DNA of 64,000 nt from PSRI01 sp041484195 (GTDB lineage Bacteria > Bacteroidota > Bacteroidia > Chitinophagales > Chitinophagaceae): contig JBGPHC010000010.1 of the NCBI GenBank assembly GCA_041484195.1, positions 62,001-126,000 on the forward strand. The letters are read 5' to 3'. Both the position numbers and the translations under genes were made by a program. The notes beneath the pieces were generated by a model, which had not been told where the DNA came from, did not search any database, and worked only from the letters and a program-made list of their open reading frames with translations. Shown one piece after another: positions 26,442 to 35,272 of the stretch. The first letter of the stretch is position 1. Every line of letters begins with the position of its first letter.

Positions 26442-27854
26442 CTATACCTTTACCAATTTCCAATTCCCGCGCCTGAAGAAGATATAAGCCGTGATGGTGA
26501 TGGCAGTCTCCGCTACCGGAATGGCGATGAAGACTCCCACCGGTCCGATTCCGAGAGGCTTTGAAAGGATATAGGCCAATGGTATCTGGAAACACCAAAA
26601 TCCAAAAAGGTTTATCCATGTAGGCGTTCGGGTATCACCCGCACCGTTGAAGGCATTTGTCATGACCATTCCGATTCCATAAAATATGTACCCCGCGCTA
26701 ATGATACGCATGGCCAGAACGGCATATTGCTGCACTACCACTTCCTTCGTAAAAAATGCAATGATCGATTCCGCGAAAACCAGAAAGATCAAGGACACCG
26801 ATCCCATAAAGACTGCATTGTAACGGGCAGTTTTTAATACCGACAATTGTGCCCTGTCTGGTTGTTTCGCGCCCAGGTTTTGTCCCACCAGGGTGGCGGC
26901 GGCATTACTCATCCCCCATGCAGGAAGTAAGAAGAATAAAACCACCCGGATGGCGATCTGGTAACCGGCGGAGGCATCACTATGACCTGTCTGCACAACC
27001 AGGATCGCCAATACAATCCAACTTCCGGAAGCAATCAGAAACTGGAGAGTTGCGGGCCACGCGATATTTATCAGAGAAGTAATGATCTTCCAGTCAGGTC
27101 TCAGTTTCCTGAAATTGAAACGGATTATGCCCTTTCCTTTGAATAAATGATAGAACTGATAACAAACGCCAATTCCTCTTCCAATGGTAGTTGCCATGGC
27201 AGCTCCATTCAAGCCAAAGGCCGGAATTGGGCCCAGCCCCCTGATCAGTATGGGACAAAGAATAATATTGCTGATATTCGCAACCCATAAACTTTTCATG
27301 GCCATCATGGCATCGCCTGCTCCCCTAAAGATCCCGTTGACCAGGAAAAGCAACATGATGACAATGCTTCCCCCCATGATGATGCGGGTATATCCTGATC
27401 CGATCCTCACGGCTTCTTCTTCAGCTCCCATGAACCGAAGTATCTCAGATGCATATACAAATCCGGGCACGCTGATAATGATTATGATGGCCACGGCAAG
27501 TATGATCGCCTGCATCCCTGATTTATTTGCCTCTTCCCTGTTTTTTTCACCGACCCTCCTGGCTACCATAGCCGTCGCTGCCATGCTCACGCCAATTGCC
27601 AATGAATAAACAATGGCTATTACAGATTCTGTGAGCCCAACGGTTGAAGTGGCATGTTTGCCCAAATGGCTTACAAAAAAAATATCCACCACCGCAAATA
27701 CACTTTCCAGGCACATTTCCAGTATCATCGGAATGGCAAGTAATATAACAGATCTTCGTATGCTTCCGCTCGTATAGTCTTGCTGCTCTCCGTTCACAGC
27801 CTGTTTTAGCAGATGCCAAACGGACAGCATCCGGCCTTTCTTGATCTCAGTCAT
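26442..27854 (-). CDS. MATE-family multidrug efflux transporter
   Basis: A 470-residue inner membrane protein with about 12 hydrophobic spans in two homologous halves. The first half contains MILEMCLESVFAVVDIFFVSHLG, the second WGMSNAAATLVGQNLGAKQ, the typical MATE (NorM) repeats. The family exports cationic drugs or metabolites in exchange for Na+ or H+. The N-terminus carries a cytoplasmic extension of about 30 residues. Its own substrate is unknown; no regulator is adjacent. Confidence 0.93.
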   Translation of the reverse strand: MTEIKKGRMLSVWHLLKQAVNGEQQDYTSGSIRRSVILLAIPMILEMCLESVFAVVDIFFVSHLGKHATSTVGLTESVIAIVYSLAIGVSMAATAMVARRVGEKNREEANKSGMQAIILAVAIIIIISVPGFVYASEILRFMGAEEEAVRIGSGYTRIIMGGSIVIMLLFLVNGIFRGAGDAMMAMKSLWVANISNIILCPILIRGLGPIPAFGLNGAAMATTIGRGIGVCYQFYHLFKGKGIIRFNFRKLRPDWKIITSLINIAWPATLQFLIASGSWIVLAILVVQTGHSDASAGYQIAIRVVLFFLLPAWGMSNAAATLVGQNLGAKQPDRAQLSVLKTARYNAVFMGSVSLIFLVFAESIIAFFTKEVVVQQYAVLAMRIISAGYIFYGIGMVMTNAFNGAGDTRTPTWINLFGFWCFQIPLAYILSKPLGIGPVGVFIAIPVAETAITITAYIFFRRGNWKLVKV

Positions 27855-28174
27855 GATAAATAATTAATCAGATAATTAAAATAGAATAAACTTGCACCTG
27901 CGGCCGGAAGGAAGATGGACTTAAGGATGGAATTTGACACCGCACATATTCCCGAATCTTGGGAATCCTTAAGCCCTGGAATTAAAATTTCATATTCATA
28001 AATTGAAGTGCAGCAAAAATACTCAAAGCTTTGATATTCCAAAGGATTATATATGACTATTCTTGAAAAATTTCCGATTTTTTTCTATGGGAGTCTCATT
28101 CTTTTGTAATTTCCACTTCCTGCTTGCTTAAATCAAAACCGCACCAAATCTGGTAAAACGAAATCAACTGCAAT
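27855..28174. other. Divergent intergenic region, 320 bases
   Basis: Separates the MATE gene (-) from the NupG-like gene (+). AT-rich; no full TTTG-N20-TAnnTTTG match on either strand, and no ORF. Confidence 0.5.
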
Positions 28175-29401
28175 ATGAAATCAACGATCAGGATACAACT
28201 TTCAGCCATGATGTTCCTCGAATTCTTCATTTGGGGGGCATGGTATGTAACGATGGGTACTTATCTGGATAAGGTGCTTCATGCCGACGGAGTGCAGGTA
28301 GGGGCCGCGTATAGTGCCATGGCTATCGCTACCATAATATCCCCTTTTTTTGTAGGAATGATTGCCGACCGATTCTTTGCGGCCCAAAAAGTCTTGGCTG
28401 TCTTACACCTCGCCGGAGCGGCTCTCTTATACTATCTTACAAAAATCGACAATCCCGGTTCTTTTTATTGGGTCCTGCTTTTGTATTCTCTTCTGTATGC
28501 TCCTACTCTGGCCCTTGCTAATTCGGTTGCATTTCGCCAAATGAAGGATCCCAGCAAGGAGTTTCCATCCATCAGAGTGCTGGGAACTATTGGCTGGATC
28601 GCAACTGGCTGGCTCCTTGACAAGGTTTTTCATATTGGCACCGATCAACTGGCATTTACATTTAAAATGGCTGCTGTTGCCTCAGTTCTTCTGGGCCTGC
28701 TCAGCTTTTTTTTGCCGGATACCCCTCCGAAAGCAAAAGGAGCCAAGACCAGTTTCGCTCAAATCCTGGGCGTGGACGCATTCGTATTGTTCAAAGACAG
28801 ATCCTTCGTTGTCTTTTTCATAGCTTCAATACTCATTTGCATACCCCTCTCCTTCTACTATAGTTTTACCAACCTGTTCCTGACCGAAGCCGGAATGAAA
28901 AATGTAACCAGCAACATGACCCTGGGTCAATTTTCAGAAGCAGCGTTTATTTTATTGATACCTTTTTTCTTCCGTCGTTTAGGAGTAAAATGGATGATCG
29001 CACTGGGCATGATAGCCTGGGCCGTTCGTTTCTTATTCTTCAGTTACGGAGATGCTCAGGCGAATCTTTGGATGCTTTTCGCGGGCATTATCCTTCATGG
29101 CGTATGCTTTGATTTCTTTTTTGTAACGGGCCAGATTTATACAGATAGTAAAGCCGGACAAAAAATTCAAAGTTCAGCGCAGGGCATGATCACCATGGCA
29201 ACCTACGGAATCGGGATGTGGATAGGAACATTATTGTCGGGATACGTGAAGGATTATTATACTGCAGACAGTGTGGTGAATTGGAAGAGTGTATGGATGG
29301 TACCGGCAGGTATTGCAGTAGTTGTGCTGGTGCTTTTCACCCTATTCTTCACCGATAACAGGAAGACCGCGGCGCATTTGGAGCCGGCTCCGAATCTATA
29401 A
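28175..29401 (+). CDS. NupG-like MFS permease (nucleoside:H+ symporter family)
   Basis: A 408-residue inner membrane transporter with about 12 spans. The N-terminal FLEFFIWGAWYVTMGTYL and RVLGTIGWIATGW segments are characteristic of the nucleoside:proton symporter branch of the major facilitator superfamily (NupG, XapB). In Bacteroidota, members of this branch often sit with sugar oxidoreductases and may carry sugar derivatives instead of nucleosides. It is the first of four same-strand genes with gaps of 29, 22 and 61 bases, probably an operon. Confidence 0.88.
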   Translation: MKSTIRIQLSAMMFLEFFIWGAWYVTMGTYLDKVLHADGVQVGAAYSAMAIATIISPFFVGMIADRFFAAQKVLAVLHLAGAALLYYLTKIDNPGSFYWVLLLYSLLYAPTLALANSVAFRQMKDPSKEFPSIRVLGTIGWIATGWLLDKVFHIGTDQLAFTFKMAAVASVLLGLLSFFLPDTPPKAKGAKTSFAQILGVDAFVLFKDRSFVVFFIASILICIPLSFYYSFTNLFLTEAGMKNVTSNMTLGQFSEAAFILLIPFFFRRLGVKWMIALGMIAWAVRFLFFSYGDAQANLWMLFAGIILHGVCFDFFFVTGQIYTDSKAGQKIQSSAQGMITMATYGIGMWIGTLLSGYVKDYYTADSVVNWKSVWMVPAGIAVVVLVLFTLFFTDNRKTAAHLEPAPNL

Positions 29402-29430
29402 AATTATTTTTCATTTATAAAAAATGCCGT

Positions 29431-30624
29431 ATGAAAAGAATTTCGATGTTGGGATCGGGTTTTATCGGAAGATTTTACGCTGATTCGCTGCAGGGCTATC
29501 GCAGCAAGGATAAGATTGTTAGTATTTATTCAAGAAGAGAGGAAAGCGCAAAAAAATTTGCAAAGGACTATAAGGTTGATCATTGGACCATTGACATGGA
29601 AGAGTCCATTTCCAGGCCAGACGTGGATGTAGTATGTATCGCGCTTCCTAATAATCTTCATGAGGCAGCCGTGCTGCTTTGCTGCAAACATAAAAAAGCC
29701 GTCATTACGACTAAACCATTGGGTCGAAATGCCGCTGAAGCCAAAAGAATGCTGGAAGCCGTGGAAGCGGCCGGCATTTTTAATGGATACCTGGAAGACC
29801 TTGTGTACACGCCGAAATTCATTAAAGCCCATGCCAGCGTGAAGAACGGGGCCCTGGGAAGAATTCTCTGGGCCAAATCCAGAGAAACACATCCTGGTCC
29901 TCATAGTGAATGGTTCTGGGATATAGAGCAGGCCGGCGGAGGATGCATACTCGACCTGGGCTGTCATTGTGTGGAAATTGCGAGAAGTTATATCGGGAAA
30001 GATATCAAACCAATTGAAGTGATGTGTTGGGCCGATACACAGGTAAAACCAATTGACGCGGAAGACCACGCGATTGGCCTGGTTAAATACGAGAATGGCT
30101 CGATAGGCCAATTTGAAGTGAGCTGGACCTTCAGGGGTGGGTTGGACCTGCGGGATGAAGTAATGGGCACGGAAGGAACGATTTGGATCAATAGTTTCAT
30201 GCGTACGGGATTTGAGATGTTCACGACCGGCAAAGGTGCCGACTATGTGGCGGAAAAAGCCGAAAGCAATAGCGGATGGCTATTCCCGGTAGGTGATGAG
30301 TTGAACGAATTGGGCTATAATCATATGTTCATGGACATGTTCAATGCCATGGAATCGGGCAAGGCTCCTAAAGAAACATTTTATGATGGATATGTGGTCA
30401 ATGCCGTGCTGGATGCCGCTTACAAATCTGCCAAAACCAAACTCTGGGAACCCGTAAGATTGGATATATGGAGGGGCAGAACCGGTGTCACCAAAGATAG
30501 TCACCTGGTTTCTTACGACAAAGACCATTACCTGGTGAAAGAAGAACTCACCCACTATGGCGCCAAAAAGCTAATCTTAAAAGAAAAGAAATCCGGTAAA
30601 GTGGTTGAGAAAATATTGGAATAA
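29431..30624 (+). CDS. Gfo/Idh/MocA-family NAD(P)-dependent oxidoreductase
   Basis: A 397-residue enzyme. The dinucleotide site GSGFIG is at the N-terminus (about 8-13), the lysine-containing motif reads TTKPLG where most members have EKP, and the catalytic segment is GGCILDLGCHCVEIA. Members oxidise or epimerise sugars and cyclitols, often at C3. There is no signal peptide, so it acts in the cytoplasm on what the preceding permease imports. The TIM-barrel isomerase and PQQ dehydrogenase nearby suggest a pathway for oxidised sugars; that is inference. Confidence 0.92.
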   Translation: MKRISMLGSGFIGRFYADSLQGYRSKDKIVSIYSRREESAKKFAKDYKVDHWTIDMEESISRPDVDVVCIALPNNLHEAAVLLCCKHKKAVITTKPLGRNAAEAKRMLEAVEAAGIFNGYLEDLVYTPKFIKAHASVKNGALGRILWAKSRETHPGPHSEWFWDIEQAGGGCILDLGCHCVEIARSYIGKDIKPIEVMCWADTQVKPIDAEDHAIGLVKYENGSIGQFEVSWTFRGGLDLRDEVMGTEGTIWINSFMRTGFEMFTTGKGADYVAEKAESNSGWLFPVGDELNELGYNHMFMDMFNAMESGKAPKETFYDGYVVNAVLDAAYKSAKTKLWEPVRLDIWRGRTGVTKDSHLVSYDKDHYLVKEELTHYGAKKLILKEKKSGKVVEKILE

Positions 30625-30646
30625 ATTCAAGCTTAATTTTTTTCAA

Positions 30647-32815
30647 ATGAAGTCAGAAAAAATAATAATGCAGTCTGTTTTCTTAAGCGGACTGCTTTTG
30701 TTTGTGGCCTGCAGACAAGCAGAACAACCCACCCAGGCAGAATGGCGCATTTATGGAGGTTCCAGTGAAAACACCCGCTATTCTTCATTAACGCAAATAG
30801 ATACGACCAATATTGGAAAATTGCAGGTAGCCTGGGTATATCATACGGGCGATTACGACAGTGTTAACCATTCGCAGATCCAATGTAATCCGATTGTCGT
30901 GGATGGGATTTTGTATGCTACTTCTCCCCGGTTGAAATTGCTGGCCCTCGACGCGGCCACTGGCAAACTGAAATGGGCCTTCAACCCGGCAGATTCAAAT
31001 CAAAATAAGTCATTCTCCGATTTTATCATGAATAATAACCGGGGCGTTACCTATTGGCAGGAGGGTGATGACAAGAGAATATTTTACGTAGCGGGTTCTA
31101 TACTATACGCGATCAATGCTTCCTCAGGAAATTTGATCCCGGATTTTGGGACAGCTGGAAGAGTAGATCTGCATGAGGGACTTGATATGGATGTAAAAGA
31201 TCTTTATGTGGCGGCCACATCTCCCGGGATCATCTATAAGGATTTGTTCATCATTGGGTCAACGGTTTCTGAGGGCAGCGATGCCGCACCGGGACATATC
31301 CGTGCCTTCGATGCCAGAACAGGAAAGCAGCGTTGGATATTTCATACCATTCCACATCCTGGTGAATTTGGATATGATAGTTGGGAAGACAGCCTTGCTT
31401 ACAAGCATATCGGAGGAGCTAACAGTTGGTCAGGCCTCAGCCTTGATCAAAAAAGAGGTATCCTTTTCGCGTCGACCGGGTCTGCATCCTACGATTTTTA
31501 TGGCGGCAAGAGAAAAGGAGCAGGGCTCTTCGCGGATTGCCTGCTGGCACTCGATGCCTCCAGCGGTAAACGCATCTGGCATTTCCAGACTGTCCACCAT
31601 GATGTGTGGGACAAGGACCTGCCCACCGCTCCCGCATTAGTAACGGTGAAGCGTAATGGAAAAACTGTGGACGCCGTGGCCCAGCCCACCAAGACGGGTT
31701 TCATTTTTTTGTTCGAAAGGGAATCCGGGGATCCCCTTTTCCCCATTCAGGAAAGGCCCGTTCCTGCAAATTCTGAATTGAAGGGAGAACAAGTTTGGCC
31801 GACCCAGCCCTTCCCCACCCTGCCAAAGCCATTCGTGCGCCAGTCATTTACAGAAAATGACCTGAACCACCTACTCCCTGATTCTTCTTACCAGGATATC
31901 AGGAAAAAATTCGCCGACTATAAATCGGGCAATATGTTCATGCCTCCTTCCAGGGAAGGAACCATAATACTGCCAGGTTATGATGGGGGCGCAGAATGGG
32001 GTGGGCCTTCATTCGACCCTTCAACAGGTATCTTATACGTAAACGCCAATGAAATGGCCTGGGTGCTTACAATGATTGACGCACCCCGGCCCAATCCCAA
32101 ATCTGAAAACTTTGGCGAGGCCGGGATCAGGCTCTACCAGCAGAATTGCCTTTCCTGTCATGGCCCCAACCTTCAAGGCTCAGGAAATTATCCACCCATC
32201 ACAGGCATCAGAAAGAAATACACGGAGGCTCAGTTGACCGAACTGATATCTACGGGCAGAAGAATGATGCCTTCTTTTCAACGCCTAAAATCCGAAGAAA
32301 AAAAAGCCATCGCTTCTTTGCTCCTTCAGGATAAGAAAAAGCAAGAGATGAAATTCATTTTGCCGCGACAACCGGTTGATACATTCCGCTCCCTGCCATT
32401 CACCAATACCGGTTATAACAAATTTCTGAGCAAAGAAGGTTACCCGGCCCTCAGCCCGCCCTGGGGTACACTCAATGCCATCGATCTCAATTCCGGGAAA
32501 ATAACCTGGACCGCGCCTCTGGGAGAGTACCCTGAATTTAAAGCCAGGGGAATCATTACAGGTACTGAAAACTACGGCGGATCCATCGTGACAAAGGGGG
32601 GCCTCCTGATCATTGCGGCTACCCGCGACGGTAAGTTGAGAGCATTCCATAAAAACACAGGAGCATTGTTGTGGGAAACGATGCTGCCTGCTCCGGGATT
32701 TGCCACTCCTGCTACCTATTCAGTAAATGGAAAGCAGTATATTGTGATAGCCTGCGGCGGAGGGAAATTGGGCACAAAATCAGGGGACGCCTATATGGCA
32801 TTTGCATTGCCCTAA
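30647..32815 (+). CDS. PQQ-dependent dehydrogenase lipoprotein with internal cytochrome c domain
   Basis: A 722-residue envelope quinoprotein. It starts with a lipoprotein signal (LLFVAC, Cys22). Propeller repeats run from about 30 to 480, with DVWDKDLPTAPAL and AVAQPTKTGFIFLFER typical of membrane glucose and quinate dehydrogenases. A cytochrome c domain is inserted at about 490-565 (heme motif CLSCH at 501-505, Met ligand in RRMMPS), and the last blades follow (TAPLGEYPEF, GGKLGTKSGD). It should oxidise an alcohol or sugar in the periplasm and pass electrons through heme. The ATG at 30647 suits the signal; a start at 30605 would overlap the previous gene. Confidence 0.93.
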   Translation: MKSEKIIMQSVFLSGLLLFVACRQAEQPTQAEWRIYGGSSENTRYSSLTQIDTTNIGKLQVAWVYHTGDYDSVNHSQIQCNPIVVDGILYATSPRLKLLALDAATGKLKWAFNPADSNQNKSFSDFIMNNNRGVTYWQEGDDKRIFYVAGSILYAINASSGNLIPDFGTAGRVDLHEGLDMDVKDLYVAATSPGIIYKDLFIIGSTVSEGSDAAPGHIRAFDARTGKQRWIFHTIPHPGEFGYDSWEDSLAYKHIGGANSWSGLSLDQKRGILFASTGSASYDFYGGKRKGAGLFADCLLALDASSGKRIWHFQTVHHDVWDKDLPTAPALVTVKRNGKTVDAVAQPTKTGFIFLFERESGDPLFPIQERPVPANSELKGEQVWPTQPFPTLPKPFVRQSFTENDLNHLLPDSSYQDIRKKFADYKSGNMFMPPSREGTIILPGYDGGAEWGGPSFDPSTGILYVNANEMAWVLTMIDAPRPNPKSENFGEAGIRLYQQNCLSCHGPNLQGSGNYPPITGIRKKYTEAQLTELISTGRRMMPSFQRLKSEEKKAIASLLLQDKKKQEMKFILPRQPVDTFRSLPFTNTGYNKFLSKEGYPALSPPWGTLNAIDLNSGKITWTAPLGEYPEFKARGIITGTENYGGSIVTKGGLLIIAATRDGKLRAFHKNTGALLWETMLPAPGFATPATYSVNGKQYIVIACGGGKLGTKSGDAYMAFALP

Positions 32816-32876
32816 TCCGATTCCTTTCATCGATTGACAAATTCTTAAATAGTAATATCACAAATCAATAATTCTC

Positions 32877-33689
32877 ATGAATTTGACTGACACAGCGTTT
32901 GCAGGTTCAATTCCCGGGATTTACGATGCATATCTCGGGCCTCTATTGTTCGAACCATACGCGCAGGACCTGGTTTCCAGGATTCCATCCACCAATATTT
33001 CATCCGCCCTTGAAATTGCCTGTGGCACCGGGCGAACTACTAAATATTTGAGGGAGTACCTGCCCACTTCAGTGCGCCTCGTGGCTACGGATCTGAATCC
33101 TGACATGCTCTCTGTGGCAAAAAAAAGAGTAAGCGGCAAAAATCTGACTTGGAAGGTAGCGGATTTCCTTGAACTTCCTTTCAATGACCGAAGCTTTGAC
33201 CTTGTTATTTGCCAATTTGGGTTGATGTTTGTGCCTGACAAATTGAAAGCGCTGCAGGAAATTTACCGGGTGCTGAAACCCGAAGGCTGTTTTCTGTTCA
33301 ATACATGGGACCGTTTGGAAAATAACAGGCTGATTTATGTTGGGCAAGAGATACTGAATCGCTTTTTCAAAGGCGATGCCCCTACATTTTACCTTACACC
33401 TTTTAGCATGCACGACATGCAGCAAATGGGCCTGATGATGGGAAGAGCTGGTTTCAGAGACTCAGAAATTATTTTGGTGAAGAAAGAAGGAATGATAGAA
33501 TCAGCTGCCGATGCAGTGAAGGGAATGCTGGAAGGTAATCCTGTATTCATCGCCCTTTCAGAAAAAGACCCCACCATTCTGACTTCCCTGAGGTCGGAGT
33601 TTGAGAAAACATTTATATCAGAATTTGGTGACCATCCACTTAAGACACAATTGCAGGCCTGGGTGGGCAAGGCCTGGAAAACTTCATAG
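32877..33689 (+). CDS. Class I SAM-dependent methyltransferase
   Basis: A 270-residue soluble methyltransferase of the UbiE/MenG-like fold. Motif I is ALEIACGTGRTTKYL (about 43-57), the acidic ribose-binding residue is in VATDLNPDML, motif II is SFDLVICQFGLMFV, and motif III is VLKPEGCFLFNTW. Substrate unknown. It follows the PQQ dehydrogenase by 61 bases and may be the last gene of that operon. Confidence 0.9.
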   Translation: MNLTDTAFAGSIPGIYDAYLGPLLFEPYAQDLVSRIPSTNISSALEIACGTGRTTKYLREYLPTSVRLVATDLNPDMLSVAKKRVSGKNLTWKVADFLELPFNDRSFDLVICQFGLMFVPDKLKALQEIYRVLKPEGCFLFNTWDRLENNRLIYVGQEILNRFFKGDAPTFYLTPFSMHDMQQMGLMMGRAGFRDSEIILVKKEGMIESAADAVKGMLEGNPVFIALSEKDPTILTSLRSEFEKTFISEFGDHPLKTQLQAWVGKAWKTS

Positions 33690-33909
33690 AATCTTTCAAA
33701 ATCCCCCTTGCAGAAAAAGAAATTTGCGCAGGTTTTGGGATTCTATTATTGCTATCCTCATTCGAAGTCCCTGTTTCAGCTTCCATTTTATTATAAGTCA
33801 AATTCAGTTCCTGTTCGTCGAAGAAAATCATAGAATCGTCGATTTGAGCTTGCAGGATCTGGCCGGCGATAGTAAATTGCACGCAGTTATTCTTTCCCAA
33901 TATCCAATA

Positions 33910-33926
33910 CATACTTATGCAATTCC
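33910..33926. repeat. 17-base motif shared by the two DUF4339 upstream regions, copy 1
   Basis: CATACTTATGCAATTCC lies 61 bases before copy 1 of the DUF4339 genes. The same motif with one change (CATACCTATGCAATTCC) is at 35224-35240 before copy 2. Confidence 0.6.
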
Positions 33927-33987
33927 TGCATATCCAATTCCGACTTTCCAGCTCCTGTGCATAGACCGCCCCTAAAAATCTTTACCA

Positions 33988-34824
33988 ATGAAAGAGTATT
34001 ATCTTCTCCGAAACAATCGGGAATCAGGCCCTTATTCACTTGAGCAGATCCAACAGTTAGAGCTTCAAAAACATGATCTCATCTGGATCGAAAATCTGAG
34101 TTTTACCTGGAAATATCCATGTGAAATTCAGGAATTGAGATCGATGGCCCCTTCGGCTGACTATTATTATGGTAGTCTTATTAATTCCAGAAAGGAAAAG
34201 CAGATCCGATATTTCAAATCGAATTACCAGGAATTATTGTATAAGAAACTTTGCATTGAGTCTATCAGCATTCCCGACGCCTATCTCTCTGATATTGAAG
34301 TTGGCTTCGAGTATATGGTAAATCCCAGGCTCATCCCGGCTGCAACATTCGATCCTGTCATGCATGAAAGCATTGAATTTGAGATGGAAATTCCGGCCGA
34401 ATTAGAACCAATAGAAATGGCTGAAACTGAATTTGAATTATCATATGATAATTTGTTGAACGAAAATGCTTACGATACGCCCGAAATCCTGGCGGGCCCT
34501 GAGTTTTTTAGGAGCCCTGCCACATTTACCTGGCAATTCAGCAAAAAAGGCCCAAAGGGCTGGAAATTCGGCAAACTCAGTATTTTCGAAAGGATGATAT
34601 TAGGAGTATGCCTGGTATCATTCCTGGCAATCGCCTGTCTCCTTGCATTTGGGTCACATAATGAGGCCAGTCCCGTGAGCAAGTCAGGTCAGATGGCCGC
34701 ATACCACATGAATCCGGAATTGATGAACAAACAGGAGCCCAACTCCGGAGGAATAGCATATATAGATTACAGGTCCATCCAGATGCAAAATGATTGGCAG
34801 ACTTACGAGCGCACTGTTTGCTGA
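33988..34824 (+). CDS. DUF4339 (GYF_2) domain membrane protein, copy 1
   Basis: A 278-residue protein. Residues 1-55 are a DUF4339 domain (YYLLRNNRESGPYSLEQIQQL, then DLIWIE and FTWKYPCEI), a GYF-like fold thought to bind proline-rich peptides. An acidic linker follows, and one membrane span is near 205-225 (MILGVCLVSFLAIACLLAFG), with a short tail of about 50 residues. So the binding domain faces the cytoplasm and the tail the periplasm, or the reverse. A paralogue lies directly downstream. Function unknown. Confidence 0.82.
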   Translation: MKEYYLLRNNRESGPYSLEQIQQLELQKHDLIWIENLSFTWKYPCEIQELRSMAPSADYYYGSLINSRKEKQIRYFKSNYQELLYKKLCIESISIPDAYLSDIEVGFEYMVNPRLIPAATFDPVMHESIEFEMEIPAELEPIEMAETEFELSYDNLLNENAYDTPEILAGPEFFRSPATFTWQFSKKGPKGWKFGKLSIFERMILGVCLVSFLAIACLLAFGSHNEASPVSKSGQMAAYHMNPELMNKQEPNSGGIAYIDYRSIQMQNDWQTYERTVC

Positions 34825-35272
34825 TCGGCAGTCAGGATTACCAAACTGAAATCTTTGGCAGACAAAGGCTCCCTCGCGCCAACTTCATACCGGCTACAGC
34901 TTAAGGCGGGAAACATGGTTTGATTCATGGCCCATGCCGGACTGTAGCCGATCCAGGTTCACAACCTCTTCGGGCTCCGGTGGCGTGTTAAAAATTTACA
35001 AAGCAGCCCCCGGCTCATGGCTATTTCTTATTTATGTGCTAATTTAACATTGAAATTGAACCTTTTCCGGCAATGATCCGTACTATTAATGGATTGACCA
35101 GGAATTTCAATCATTTCTTCCGGAATCCACCCTCTGAATGAATCCTGGCAACACAGGTGAGTGTACTATAACTTATTGCTTGCAATTTCTGGTATAGTAT
35201 CTGCGTCCATCCTGGTTGTAATCCATACCTATGCAATTCCCCGCATAACTTTCTGCTCCCAAACCGGTGTAT
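34825..35272. other. Intergenic region with a large inverted repeat, 448 bases
   Basis: CGGCTACAG (34891-34899) pairs perfectly with CTGTAGCCG (34942-34950), with CATGG and CCATG able to extend the structure inside. The 17-base motif at 35224-35240 repeats the one upstream of copy 1. No ORF with coding character. Confidence 0.5.

Noticed and set aside
29530..30111. 193-codon open frame on the minus strand within the Gfo/Idh/MocA gene
   Set aside because: Antisense to a clear oxidoreductase; no motif, no start context.
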